A program made the position numbers and the translations under genes. From positions 1-64,000 of the forward strand of contig CALKRN010000006.1 in the NCBI GenBank assembly GCA_937989665.1: a stretch of 64,000 bases of DNA. The letters are read 5' to 3'. The stretch is from an uncultured Desulfomicrobiaceae bacterium (GTDB lineage Bacteria; Desulfobacterota; Desulfovibrionia; Desulfovibrionales; Desulfomicrobiaceae). Every line of letters begins with the position of its first letter. Position 1 is the stretch's first letter. Shown one piece after another: positions 14,774 to 23,470 of this stretch. Under the pieces are notes generated by a model that was given only the letters and a program-made list of their open reading frames with translations, ran no database searches and was not told the origin of the DNA.

Positions 14774-15658
14774 ATGTCCAAAGGGATCATCCTCGCCGGT
14801 GGCTCGGGCACCCGCCTCTATCCCGCCACCCTCGCGCTCTCCAAACAGCTCCTGCCGGTGTACGACAAACCGATGATCTACTACCCGCTCACCACCCTCA
14901 TGCTGGCAGGACTGCGGGAGATCCTCGTCATCTCCACCCCAGAAGACACCCCACGCTTCCAAAAACTCCTGGGGAGTGGCCAGCAATGGGGCATCCACCT
15001 CCACTACACCGTGCAGCCTTCACCTGATGGCCTGGCCCAAGCCCTCATCCTGGCCGAAGACTTCCTCGCCGGCGCACCCGCTGTCCTCATTTTGGGGGAC
15101 AACATCTTCTACGGCCACGACCTGCCCCGCCTGCTCGCCCGCGCCCTCACCCGACCCACCGGGGCCACGGTCTTTGCCTACCACGTCCACGACCCGCACC
15201 GCTACGGCGTGGTGGAGTTTGACGCCCATGGCCACGTCCTCTCCCTGGAGGAAAAACCCGCCTGCCCCAAATCCAACTACGCGGTCACCGGCCTCTACTG
15301 CTACGATGCCCAAGCCCCAACCCTGGCCAAGACCCTCACCCCTTCGGCGCGGGGCGAATTGGAAATCACGGACCTCAACCGCTGCTACCTCGAGGCCGGA
15401 AGCCTCCACGTGGAGCTCCTAGGCCGGGGCTATGCCTGGCTCGATACCGGCACCCACGAGAGCATGCTCGACGCGGCCCTGTTCGTGGCTACCATCGAAC
15501 GCCGCCAAGGACTCAAGATCGCCTGCCCAGAAGAGGTCGCCTGGCGCCAAGGTTGGATCGACACCGAGGCCGTCCGCGCCCAAGCCAAGCTCCTCGCCAA
15601 AAGCGCCTACGGCCAGTACCTCCTGCGCCTCGTGGACCCTGAGGTCTGCCGGGGATAA
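14774..15658 (+). CDS. rfbA: Glucose-1-phosphate thymidylyltransferase
   Basis: 294 residues, the family length. The nucleotide-binding loop is [11 protein letters not shown] and is followed by [17 protein letters not shown]. Other family blocks are [40 protein letters not shown] and the C-terminal [13 protein letters not shown]. It makes dTDP-glucose from dTTP and glucose-1-phosphate, the first step to dTDP-rhamnose for surface polysaccharide. The later enzymes RfbB and RfbD are about 44 kb away (58.5-60.3 kb); rfbC is not in the window. The ATG follows GAGGGA and comes 7 bases after the HTH gene. Confidence 0.95.
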   Translation: MSKGIILAGGSGTRLYPATLALSKQLLPVYDKPMIYYPLTTLMLAGLREILVISTPEDTPRFQKLLGSGQQWGIHLHYTVQPSPDGLAQALILAEDFLAGAPAVLILGDNIFYGHDLPRLLARALTRPTGATVFAYHVHDPHRYGVVEFDAHGHVLSLEEKPACPKSNYAVTGLYCYDAQAPTLAKTLTPSARGELEITDLNRCYLEAGSLHVELLGRGYAWLDTGTHESMLDAALFVATIERRQGLKIACPEEVAWRQGWIDTEAVRAQAKLLAKSAYGQYLLRLVDPEVCRG

Positions 15659-15681
15659 GGGCCTTGCCACCAGCAAGGCCC
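15659..15681 (+). terminator. Perfect 9-bp hairpin right after rfbA
   Basis: Stem GGGCCTTGC/GCAAGGCCC with a 5-base loop starts at the base after the rfbA stop codon. It is followed by a pyrimidine-rich stretch (TCACCCTTCCCC) but no real T-run, so termination efficiency is uncertain. Confidence 0.6.
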
Positions 15682-15714
15682 TCACCCTTCCCCTCCAAAC
15701 CCCACCACATCGTG

Positions 15715-15966
15715 CGCCGAAACGAGGAATAGAGCAGGGCCTCTCCCAGGAGGAGGAGGCGAAACGGCTGTCGATTCCTAAGGGGACACTGGCATACTGG
15801 ATAGCAGCCTCAAAGTCATCGAAACAACTATCGGCATCCGATACGCGTTCAGCAGCTGCGCAGGATATCGAGAATACCCCGTTGCGCTCCAGATCAACAG
15901 CCCGTATACCAAATCATGGCGCTTGGCCGATGGAAATGGAGAGGCCAAGGCGGCGGCCCGACATTG
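15715..15966 (+). pseudogene. Remnants of a transposase-like HTH (IS3 orfA type) and an unidentified frame
   Basis: The 378-base gap between rfbA and the DUF262 gene holds no complete gene. At 15726-15810 one frame reads IEQGLSQEEEAKRLSIPKGT followed by LAYWIAA, the helix-turn-helix pattern of IS3-type OrfA proteins, with no start and no continuation. From about 15790 to the TGA at 15964-15966 a second frame reads IGIRYAFSSCAGYREYPVAL and more, protein-like but not recognised. Both look like debris left by mobile elements at the edge of the accessory insert. Confidence 0.45.
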
Positions 15967-16036
15967 ACGCATGCCGGCCTCTCGCTGCTGGAAGTGTTCT
16001 CGCCGGGAGTCGAACTATCCAAAGCCGGAGACTGAT

Positions 16037-17752
16037 ATGGCGGCCACCAATTTCAACACCGAGAACCGCACCTATAGGCAACTTATCGGCAACGGCCTGA
16101 CCTATCGTATCCCGCGCTTTCAGCGAGACTATTCCTGGAGTGAGGAGGAATGGGAAGATCTTTGGAATGATATTCAGAACACCTTGCCTGCCGATGGCGA
16201 ACCGGCGCATTACATGGGTTATCTGGTTTTACAAACAGCAGACAACCGCACCTATGAGGTGATTGACGGCCAACAGCGGCTAACAACCCTAAGCCTGATT
16301 ATTTTGGCAGCCATGCGGCTGCTCAAAAAATTGGTCGACGCGGGTGAAAGCGCCGATAACAACCGGGCGCGGCTCGAGCAATTACGCGCGACCTACATTG
16401 GCTACCTCGACCCAGTCACGCTGACGACCCGCAACAAGCTCTCGCTCAATCGCAATAACGACGGCTATTACCGCGACTATCTGGTGGCGCTGGCCGAGCA
16501 TCTTCCGCAACGCGGTTTCCCTGCCTCGACACACGCCATGCGCAAGGGTTTCGAGTGGTTCGAACGCCGCTTGCGCGAGCAGGTCAAAGGTGACGCCGAC
16601 CCCGGCAAGGCATTGGCGCAATTTGTCGAAACCATGAGCGACAAATTGTTTTTTACGGTCATCACCGTCGCTGACCAGCTCAACGCTTACAAGGTCTTTG
16701 AAACGCTCAACGCCCGTGGTGTGCGTCTGTCCGCCACCGACTTACTGAAGAATTACCTGTTTTCCGTGCTGGCCCGCGGCAGTGAAGCCGCGCACGAGAT
16801 GGACGAGCTCGAACGTCGCTGGGAAAGTATGGTAGGACGTCTGGGCAGCGAGAGCTTCCCCGACTTTTTGCGCATGCACTGGAACAGCCGTCGGGGATTT
16901 GCGCGGCAGACCGAGTTGTTCAAGGTCATCCGCAGCCGCATTCAGGATCGCGAGGAAGTTTTTGCCCTGCTGCGGGACATGGACGAGGACATCGACACCT
17001 ACCTGGCACTCACTCAGCCCGAAGGGTCGCAATGGCCGCCTGCCTGGAAGCAGAGCGCGCAAGAGCTGCGCATGTTTTCCGTGCGCCAACCCTATCCGAT
17101 GCTGATGGCCGCAAGGCGCAATCTCCCGGATGCCGATTTCGAGGGTCTGTTGCGAGCCACGGTGGTCATCGCCTTTCGCTACAACGTCATCGGCGCGCAA
17201 CATACGGGAGAGCAAGAACGCGTCTATCACGCAGCCGCCATGCTGCTCCACAACCGCGAAGCCACCACGCTTGGGCAGATTCTCGACGCCTTGCGCCAGG
17301 TTTATCCGAATGATGATGCCTTCAGGGCAGACTTTGCCGAAAAGGTCATCAAGACCACCCAGAGCCGTAATGCCAAGATCGTGCGCTACATCCTGTGCAA
17401 GCTGGAAAAACAGGCAGGAGGCATCGACTTCGACGCCGATTCTCCCAGTTACACCCTCGAACATGTGCTGCCGCAATCGCCCGAAGACGGATGGGAGGCT
17501 TTCAATGACCGCGACCTGGAAACATTCGTCTATCGGCTGGGCAACATGGTCTTGCTGGAGGCGGGCAAGAACAAGGACATCGGCAATCGGCCCTATGCCG
17601 ACAAACGTCCGGTCCTGCAACAAAGCGGCATGCTGCTGACCCGCAAGCTGGCGCAAGAAAATCCCGATTGGACCCCAGAGCGGCTGGCGACCTGGCAAAA
17701 ACAGCTTGCGAATCTCGCCACCAGCGTGTGGCGCATCGCCCAGATTGCATAA
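16037..17752 (+). CDS. DUF262/DUF1524 protein, GmrSD-like modification-dependent nuclease
   Basis: 571 residues. The DUF262 part starts with TYRQLIGNGLTYRIPRFQRD and holds the DGQQRLTTL motif (~residue 75), the ParB-like nucleotide-hydrolysing core of GmrS. The C-terminal DUF1524 part has YTLEHVLPQS and, further on, NMVLLEAGKNKDIGNRPY, an HNH nuclease as in GmrD. Joined in one chain, the pair resembles type IV restriction enzymes that cut DNA with modified (for example glucosylated) cytosine, giving phage defence. The ATG at 16037 fits the family start; its ribosome-binding site is weak (GGAG at 16027). It stands alone between mobile-element remnants and a terminator, with lower GC than its flanks, so recent acquisition is likely. 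Confidence 0.88.
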   Translation: MAATNFNTENRTYRQLIGNGLTYRIPRFQRDYSWSEEEWEDLWNDIQNTLPADGEPAHYMGYLVLQTADNRTYEVIDGQQRLTTLSLIILAAMRLLKKLVDAGESADNNRARLEQLRATYIGYLDPVTLTTRNKLSLNRNNDGYYRDYLVALAEHLPQRGFPASTHAMRKGFEWFERRLREQVKGDADPGKALAQFVETMSDKLFFTVITVADQLNAYKVFETLNARGVRLSATDLLKNYLFSVLARGSEAAHEMDELERRWESMVGRLGSESFPDFLRMHWNSRRGFARQTELFKVIRSRIQDREEVFALLRDMDEDIDTYLALTQPEGSQWPPAWKQSAQELRMFSVRQPYPMLMAARRNLPDADFEGLLRATVVIAFRYNVIGAQHTGEQERVYHAAAMLLHNREATTLGQILDALRQVYPNDDAFRADFAEKVIKTTQSRNAKIVRYILCKLEKQAGGIDFDADSPSYTLEHVLPQSPEDGWEAFNDRDLETFVYRLGNMVLLEAGKNKDIGNRPYADKRPVLQQSGMLLTRKLAQENPDWTPERLATWQKQLANLATSVWRIAQIA

Positions 17753-17761
17753 GACAAGTCA

Positions 17762-17866
17762 TATCCAACAATCGAGGCGTTCCGCCAGCAGCGGGGCATC
17801 ACTGAACCCATCGAGACTATTGACTGGGCTGGAGCGTTTTGGCGACGCCAAGCAGACCCATCATGA
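17762..17866 (+). pseudogene. C-terminal scrap of an unidentified protein
   Basis: A short frame ending at the TGA at 17864-17866 reads IEAFRQQRGITEPIETIDWA then GAFWRR. It looks like a real protein end but has no start and no recognised family. It directly follows the DUF262 gene and is probably debris in the same accessory insert. Confidence 0.3.
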
Positions 17867-18045
17867 ACACTGTTACCCTTACCCACGTTCTATGACCGCA
17901 CGGCTTGTATCTCGCGCATGGCCACATCACACTCTTGGCTCTTGGGACCGCTGGTCTATGAAGCTCCAGTTCGCCTTTTGAATTGTACCCTCTCTGACGT
18001 TCAACTTGGATCTTTCGTATATCGCTGCGCATAGCTCTCCAGAGA

Positions 18046-18067
18046 ACGTCCAGATAGGGCGTTTTTG
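18046..18067 (+). terminator. Probable intrinsic terminator in the gap after the DUF262 gene
   Basis: A 7-bp stem (AACGTCC with GGGCGTT, one G-T pair) and the loop AGATA run into TTTTTG. It lies about 300 bases after the DUF262 stop and closes the accessory insert. Confidence 0.55.
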
Positions 18068-18408
18068 TTCGACCTGGAACCCCAATGGCTATTGGCTGAA
18101 AACCTCATCCTGAAGGGGATTCGTTTCTGCCAGAGGGCCATCGGTGCTCAGTTCTTCTTCCCTACCGTAAGGCAAGGCATGAGGCCATCCTGATGGCAGA
18201 GAAGAGGCCCTCTTGAGGGCGGAAGCAGGGGCTCCCTCGCAAACGCGGCCTGGAACCAGGCCACTTTGGTCGCCGTGTTGGTCTTGTGGGAGCCTGCTAC
18301 AGGTGTCCCTGCCCGCGCTCCTAAACAAGGATTCCCCCTGGACGGATGCGGCGCCCCAGGATAAGGCGAACTTCGCAGGTCGCGAAGAACTACCTCATCT
18401 GGTAGCCA
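18068..18408. other. Non-coding stretch upstream of pyrB with several hairpins
   Basis: No credible gene is seen on either strand here. There are several self-complementary stretches: CCCTC-TT-GAGGG near 18208, GGCCTGGAACCAGGCC at 18248, CTTCGC/GCGAAG at 18371-18387, and CTACC/GGTAG just before 18405. It could be the 5' part of a long pyrB leader or an independent structured RNA. No match to 4.5S, 6S, RNase P or tmRNA was recognised. Confidence 0.3.
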
Positions 18409-18414
18409 TATAAA

Positions 18415-18525
18415 ATGAACACCCGAAAATCCTTCCCGCAGCCAGGCTCAGGGGTCCTTTCCCATGGGAAAGACCCCTTTTTTTTCGCCTTCTTCCCCCG
18501 AGGTTGCCATGCCGTGGCCCCATAA
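18415..18525 (+). CDS. Candidate pyrB leader peptide (36 codons) overlapping the attenuator
   Basis: An ATG frame begins [10 protein letters not shown], runs through both arms of the terminator hairpin at 18451-18485 and its T-run (encoding DPFFFAFF), and stops with TAA inside the first codons of pyrB. That geometry, a leader frame crossing a terminator and overlapping the structural start, is the design of the E. coli pyrL-pyrBI attenuator, where UTP level sets how closely ribosomes follow the polymerase. The ribosome-binding site is weak. A TATAAAAT sequence at 18409-18416 could be a -10 box, which would place the transcript start after this ATG and argue against translation. Confidence 0.35.
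   Translation: MNTRKSFPQPGSGVLSHGKDPFFFAFFPRGCHAVAP
18451..18485 (+). terminator. Strong terminator/attenuator 24 bases before pyrB
   Basis: Stem GGGGTC then TTTCCC pairs with GGGAAA then GACCCC (one bulged C, two-base centre) and is followed directly by eight T residues. It lies before the pyrB start and not after a gene, so it most likely controls read-through into pyrBC. It could instead simply end an upstream transcript. Confidence 0.8.
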
Positions 18526-19432
18526 AGACCTCCTCGATGTCACCCAACTCTCGAAAGAGGAAATCCTCCTTTTGCTCGACACGGCCCAGCGCTTTGCCGA
18601 GATCAACACCCGGCCGGTCAAAAAGGCGCCGGTACTTAAAGGCAAAAGTGTGGTCCTCTTTTTTGCCGAGCCCTCCACCCGCACCCGCGTCTCTTTTGAC
18701 GTTGCCGCCAAACGGCTGTCGGCCGATAGCTTTGCCATTGCCACCAGCGGCAGCTCCCTGCAAAAGGGCGAGTCCCTGGCCGACACGGCCCGCACCCTGG
18801 AGGCCATGCACCCCGATGCCATTGTCATCCGCCACCATGCCAGTGGTGCCGCCCAGTACCTCGCCGAGCGTCTCGCCTGCTCCGTCATCAACGCCGGCGA
18901 TGGCCAACATGCCCACCCCACCCAAGCCCTCCTCGATGCCTTCACCCTGCGCCAGGCCTGGAACGGCGAACTGGAGGGCAAGACCCTCACCATTCTTGGC
19001 GACATCGCCCACAGCCGGGTGGCCCGCTCGGGGGTGGACCTCTTTTCCCGTCTTGGCATACAGGTACGGCTTTGTGCCCCGCGCACCCTCCTGCCACCAG
19101 GGCTCGCCTCCTGGCCGGCGGAGGTCTTCACCGACCCGAAGGCCGCGCTCGCTGGGACCGATGCCGTTATGTGCCTGCGCCTCCAGCTGGAACGCCAGCA
19201 GGCTGGACTCTTGCCCAGCCTCAACGAATATGCAGCCCGCTATGGGCTCTCTTCTCGCCTTCTGGCCGCCGCCCCAGACGCCCTCATCCTCCACCCTGGT
19301 CCCATGAACCGCGGGATTGAAATCGCCAGCGACCTGGCCGATGGCCCCAAAAGCCGTATCCTCCACCAAGTGGCCGCTGGCGTGGCCGTACGCATGGCCG
19401 TTCTCCACCTGCTGTTGACCCGAAAACCCTAA
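18509..19432 (+). CDS. pyrB: Aspartate carbamoyltransferase, catalytic subunit
   Basis: 307 residues. The carbamoyl-phosphate site is [34 protein letters not shown] and [13 protein letters not shown] carry the usual loop residues; [13 protein letters not shown] and [11 protein letters not shown] are the other family blocks. It makes carbamoyl-aspartate, the first committed step to pyrimidines. The start ATG is preceded by AGG at 18501, and a longer frame reading through the attenuator is not family-like. pyrC follows 9 bases later; no pyrI regulatory subunit is nearby, so control is probably by the leader attenuator. Confidence 0.95.
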   Translation: MPWPHKDLLDVTQLSKEEILLLLDTAQRFAEINTRPVKKAPVLKGKSVVLFFAEPSTRTRVSFDVAAKRLSADSFAIATSGSSLQKGESLADTARTLEAMHPDAIVIRHHASGAAQYLAERLACSVINAGDGQHAHPTQALLDAFTLRQAWNGELEGKTLTILGDIAHSRVARSGVDLFSRLGIQVRLCAPRTLLPPGLASWPAEVFTDPKAALAGTDAVMCLRLQLERQQAGLLPSLNEYAARYGLSSRLLAAAPDALILHPGPMNRGIEIASDLADGPKSRILHQVAAGVAVRMAVLHLLLTRKP

Positions 19433-19441
19433 GGAATTTCT

Positions 19442-20734
19442 ATGGATACCTGGATAATCCGCGCTGCCCGTCTCGGCGATGACCTTGTGGACCTCACCGT
19501 GGCTGAGGGCCGCATCGCCGCGATTGCCCCTGCCGGCACCCTGGCGGCCGCAGAGGCTCGCACCCTCGAGGCCCATGGCGCCCGGGTGCTTCCTAGCCTC
19601 ATCGATGCCCATGCCCACCTGCGCGAACCAGGCTTTGAATACAAAGAAGACATTGCCTCAGGCCTGGCCGCAGCCCTGGCCGGCGGGTTTGGCCAGGTCA
19701 TGGCCATGGCCAACACCAATCCGGTGAACGACAGCGCGGCAGTAACGGCCTTTATGCTGGAGCGAGCCCGAGCAAGCCATCCCTCCGGCCCGTTCCTGCG
19801 CCCCATCGGCGCCCTCACCAAGGGCCTTGCCGGAACAGAGCTCGCCCCGGCCGGCGAGCTGGCCGCCGCGGGCTGCGTGGCCCTATCCAACGACGGCAAG
19901 CCCGTGGTTTCCACTGAGCTTTTACGCCGAGCCATGGAATACGCCGCAGACCTCGGCCTGGTCGTCATTGACCATTGCGAAGACCCCACCTTGGGGGCAG
20001 GCGGGGTGATGAACGAAGGGGCGCTCTCAGGCCGCCTTGGGCTCAAAGGCATCCCCACCGTAACCGAGGCCATCCAGGTGGCCCGAGATGTCCTTTTGGC
20101 AAGCTATCTCCACATCCCCATCCACATTGCCCACGTCAGCTGCCGGGAAAGTGTCGAGGTCCTCGCCCAGGCCAAGGCCAAGGGCGTGCCCGTAACCGCG
20201 GAAACCTGCCCCCACTACCTTTTGTGGGACGAGGGCATGGTGGACGGCTACCGCACCGCGGCCAAAGTCAATCCACCACTGCGCACCAAAGATGATGTCC
20301 TTGCCCTGCGCCAGGCTGTGCGCACCAAGGTCATCGACCTCCTCGCCACCGACCATGCGCCGCATGCCGACCACGAAAAGGACGCCCCCTTTGCCGAGGC
20401 GCCCTTCGGCATCTCGGGCCTGGACACGGCCCTTTCCCTCACGACCCTGCTCATTGCCCAGGGCGAGCTCTCCTGGGATGACGCCATACGCCTGTGGGCC
20501 AAGGCCCCGGCACGTACCTTCCGCTTGCCTTTCTCTCCCCTCACCCCTGGGGCGCCTGCCAACTTTATTCTGTGGGATGAAGAGACGCTCTGGACCGTGT
20601 CCCGGCAGACGATGCGCTCTAAAAGTACCAATACCCCGGCCCTGGGGATGGAACTCCCAGGCCAGGTCCTAGCCCACGTCCTCGGCGGCCAACTCCTCTT
20701 CCAACGGCAACCTTCCCCATGGCCCATATCCTGA
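19442..20734 (+). CDS. pyrC: Dihydroorotase, class I
   Basis: 430 residues. The first metal motif is DAHAHLREPGFEYKED; further metal and substrate residues are in HIAHVSCRES, TCPHYLLW and ATDHAPHADHEKD. It closes carbamoyl-aspartate to dihydroorotate. It is co-directional with pyrB at a 9-base gap and overlaps the next gene by 16 bases, so translation is likely coupled. The length and motif set match the class I amidohydrolase form; it is presumably active, since all metal ligands are present. Confidence 0.95.
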   Translation: MDTWIIRAARLGDDLVDLTVAEGRIAAIAPAGTLAAAEARTLEAHGARVLPSLIDAHAHLREPGFEYKEDIASGLAAALAGGFGQVMAMANTNPVNDSAAVTAFMLERARASHPSGPFLRPIGALTKGLAGTELAPAGELAAAGCVALSNDGKPVVSTELLRRAMEYAADLGLVVIDHCEDPTLGAGGVMNEGALSGRLGLKGIPTVTEAIQVARDVLLASYLHIPIHIAHVSCRESVEVLAQAKAKGVPVTAETCPHYLLWDEGMVDGYRTAAKVNPPLRTKDDVLALRQAVRTKVIDLLATDHAPHADHEKDAPFAEAPFGISGLDTALSLTTLLIAQGELSWDDAIRLWAKAPARTFRLPFSPLTPGAPANFILWDEETLWTVSRQTMRSKSTNTPALGMELPGQVLAHVLGGQLLFQRQPSPWPIS

Positions 20735-22104
20735 TTGTCGATGACGACCCCAGCCTGCGGGAGGTGCTCGAGATCGCCCTCTCCCGTGCTCGCCACAGCG
20801 TCTACCTGGCAGGTGATCTCGCCACGGCCTGGGAAGTCCTGGAGCGGGAGAACGTAGACCTTGTCTTGGCGGACCTGCGCCTGGGCGGGGAAAGCGGCAT
20901 TACCCTCCTCCAACGCATGCACCAGGCAGGGAATACCATCCCGACCATCATGATCACTGCCTATGCGGACCCCAAGAGCGCGGTCGAGGCCATCCGCCTC
21001 GGGGCTCGCGACTACATCACCAAACCCTTTGACCTCGACGAACTCCTGCTCCTTGTGGACCGCACCCTGGAAGGGGTACGCCTTGAGCAGGACCACGCCC
21101 GACTCCAAGGCGAGCTCCAGGACCGCTACGCCACAGTCATCGCCCAGGCCCCGGCCATGGCCGAGACCCTCCGCCTAGCCCAGCGCATCGCCACCACGAA
21201 CATCTCGGTGCTCATCACTGGTGACTCAGGGACGGGCAAGGAACTCCTGGCCCGCACCATCCACCGCCTAAGCCCCCGAGCCCGCGGCCCGTTTCTTGCC
21301 ATCAACTGCGGTGGACTGCCCGAAAACCTCATGGAGAGCGAACTCTTCGGCTACCGCAAAGGGGCCTTTACCGGAGCCGACCGCGCCAAAAAGGGCCTCG
21401 TGGAAATGGCCGAAGGAGGGACCCTCTTCCTTGACGAGGTGGCCGAGCTCCCGGCCACCATGCAGGTCAAGCTGCTGCGCTTTCTCCAGGAGCGCCGCTT
21501 TGTGCCCCTGGGGGCCACTGAAGAATGTTCGGCCGATGTGCGCGTCCTTGCGGCCACCAACCGCGCCGTGGAGCAGGAGGTCGCCGAAGGCCGACTGCGC
21601 GAAGACCTCTACTACCGCTTAACCGGAGTGCGCCTGCACCTGCCACCACTGCGCGAACGCCAGGAGGATATCCTCCCCCTGGCAGAGCATTTCTTGCGCC
21701 GGGCCTGCGCCGAGCAAAAACGGACCATCACCGGCTTTACCGAGAGCGCCCGACAAAAACTCCTGGACTATAGCTATCCAGGCAACGTGCGAGAGCTGGA
21801 AAACATCATCGAACGGGCCGTGGCCTTGGAAACAGGCCGGTTCATCCACCCCGAATCCTTAGTCATCTACGAGACCTGCCACTCCCGTAACGCCAACCCT
21901 GACCTGGATCGCCTCTGGCGGGGCCAAATCAACCTCGACACCTACCTTCTCGAACATGAACGGGCCGTGTTGCGCGAAGCCCTGGCCAGAAGCGGCGGCC
22001 ATAAAGGGAAGGCCGCAGAACTCTTGGGCATCAGCTTCCGCCAACTGCGCTACCGCTTGACCAAGACCATGGAAAAAGACGAAGAGTTGCCTCCCGAGGC
22101 CTGA
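20719..22104 (+). CDS. NtrC-family sigma-54-dependent response regulator
   Basis: 461 residues in three parts. The receiver domain (1-~115) begins ILIVDDDPSLREVLE, with phospho-aspartate in VLADLRLGG and the lysine in YITKPFD. The AAA+ domain has Walker A GDSGTGKE, the sigma-54 contact loop GAFTGA and Walker B GGTLFLDEVAELP. The Fis-type helix-turn-helix at the end includes GHKGKAAELLGISFRQLRYR. It resembles PilR/ZraR-type activators. It overlaps pyrC by 16 bases but no partner histidine kinase lies beside it. Two sigma-54 sites precede fliR at 37.5 kb; whether this protein serves them is unknown. Confidence 0.9.
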   Translation: MAHILIVDDDPSLREVLEIALSRARHSVYLAGDLATAWEVLERENVDLVLADLRLGGESGITLLQRMHQAGNTIPTIMITAYADPKSAVEAIRLGARDYITKPFDLDELLLLVDRTLEGVRLEQDHARLQGELQDRYATVIAQAPAMAETLRLAQRIATTNISVLITGDSGTGKELLARTIHRLSPRARGPFLAINCGGLPENLMESELFGYRKGAFTGADRAKKGLVEMAEGGTLFLDEVAELPATMQVKLLRFLQERRFVPLGATEECSADVRVLAATNRAVEQEVAEGRLREDLYYRLTGVRLHLPPLRERQEDILPLAEHFLRRACAEQKRTITGFTESARQKLLDYSYPGNVRELENIIERAVALETGRFIHPESLVIYETCHSRNANPDLDRLWRGQINLDTYLLEHERAVLREALARSGGHKGKAAELLGISFRQLRYRLTKTMEKDEELPPEA

Positions 22105-22141
22105 GCCCAGCTGCCACGTGCCCCTAGAAGGAGACCGTTTT

Positions 22142-23464
22142 ATGCCCCAACCCATCCGCGACGCCATCTCGCTATGCAAAACCATCATGCGCAACGGCTA
22201 TGATGCCTATATCATTGGCGCTGCTCTCCATGAGCGCATCCTCGCCCACTCCAAAGATGCCACCGTAGACATCTGCACAGACCTCGACTTCGATGGACTC
22301 AAGGCTCTCTTCCCAGAAGTCAATCGTGCTGATGCGCCTTTGTTCGCCAGCCTCTCCCAAGGAGAATCGACTTTCCATTTCTACCATGCCGACACCCAAG
22401 ATGCCTCCCACCCCGAGGCCTGTGTCGCCCAAATCACGCCACACATGCTCGAAAAGCTCCAGGAGATGGAAGAAGATTTTCCCCTTGCGTTCGTCTGCCC
22501 CTACACCCCCCGGGCCAAGGACGCCTTCGATGGCTTTGAGGACCTGGATCGCGGGGTGGTCCAGCTCAAGGGCATCCCGGATGAGACCCTAAAGCACGAT
22601 TACCTGCGCGCCGTCCGCGCCCTGCGCTTTGCTGCCAACTATGGCCTGCCCATCGAAGACAACACCTGGATGGCCCTGGTGCGTGCCTCCCGCCGTGTCC
22701 TTGACTATGTTTCGGTAACGGACCTCATGGACGAGTGGCGCAAGGTAGAGGCCGAAAACATGTGGCGCTTTGTACAACTACTCTTTGACACCATGATCCT
22801 CCATGGCCTGGTCCCTGAGCTGGCCGCCCTCTCCCGTATCTTCGAGACCGTGGGCGAGGAGGAACGGCAATCGGTCTGGGAACACACCGTGGCCGTCATG
22901 CGCCATTACCCCGAAGAACTCCCTTACGACTGGTACGGTACCCTGGCTTGCCTCTTCCATGACTGCGGCAAATTGCTCACCGGCGAACGGGTCGGGGATC
23001 GGGTCACCTTCTACCAGCACCACAGGGTCGGGGCCAAGCTCGCCCGGAAGATCCTCAAGCGCCTGCGCTTCAATACCGACGAAGTGGACCTCATCTGCCA
23101 CCTCGTGCGCCACCACATGCACTTCCACTTCATGCTCACGGACAAAGGGATCCGGCGCTTCAAGGCCCTGGACGAGTATCCCCGGCTCATCGAAATCGCC
23201 CGCGCCAACATCAAGGCCCGGGGCGCGGCCTACACCGAGTTCAACCACAACATGAAGATGCTCGACCGGGCCGATATCCGCGAAGAGCTCCTCGAACCCC
23301 TCCTCAACGGCAAACAGATCATGGACATTGCTGGCATCAAGCCGGGACCGGCCGTCGGCCTGATCCGCGATAGCCTCCTCCAGGCGCAAATCGCCGGCGA
23401 CGTCACCACGGTGGACGAAGCTGTCCAGTTCGTCCTGCGCTACAAGGAGTTCAATCGCCTCTAG
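22142..23464 (+). CDS. HD-domain protein with degenerate tRNA nucleotidyltransferase/poly(A) polymerase-like N-terminus
   Basis: 440 residues from the ATG at 22142, which follows AGAAGGAG. The N-terminal ~200 residues align with class II CCA-adding/poly(A) polymerases (YLRAVRALRFAANYGL is the conserved RNA-binding helix). The active site is altered: the usual GG[AV]VRD is IGAALHERI, and the usual D-x-D is TVDICTD with only one clear metal aspartate. The HD phosphohydrolase domain looks intact (CLFHDCGKL, HHRVGAKLARKIL, HLVRHHMHF). It may be a phosphatase/phosphodiesterase that lost nucleotide transfer. It is 6 bases from rlmN. Confidence 0.75.
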   Translation: MPQPIRDAISLCKTIMRNGYDAYIIGAALHERILAHSKDATVDICTDLDFDGLKALFPEVNRADAPLFASLSQGESTFHFYHADTQDASHPEACVAQITPHMLEKLQEMEEDFPLAFVCPYTPRAKDAFDGFEDLDRGVVQLKGIPDETLKHDYLRAVRALRFAANYGLPIEDNTWMALVRASRRVLDYVSVTDLMDEWRKVEAENMWRFVQLLFDTMILHGLVPELAALSRIFETVGEEERQSVWEHTVAVMRHYPEELPYDWYGTLACLFHDCGKLLTGERVGDRVTFYQHHRVGAKLARKILKRLRFNTDEVDLICHLVRHHMHFHFMLTDKGIRRFKALDEYPRLIEIARANIKARGAAYTEFNHNMKMLDRADIREELLEPLLNGKQIMDIAGIKPGPAVGLIRDSLLQAQIAGDVTTVDEAVQFVLRYKEFNRL

Positions 23465-23470
23465 CCTGCC

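Noticed and set aside
18089-18410. 4.5S (SRP), 6S, RNase P or tmRNA gene before pyrB
   Set aside because: Hairpins are present but none of the conserved cores (such as the SRP tetraloop region) could be found.
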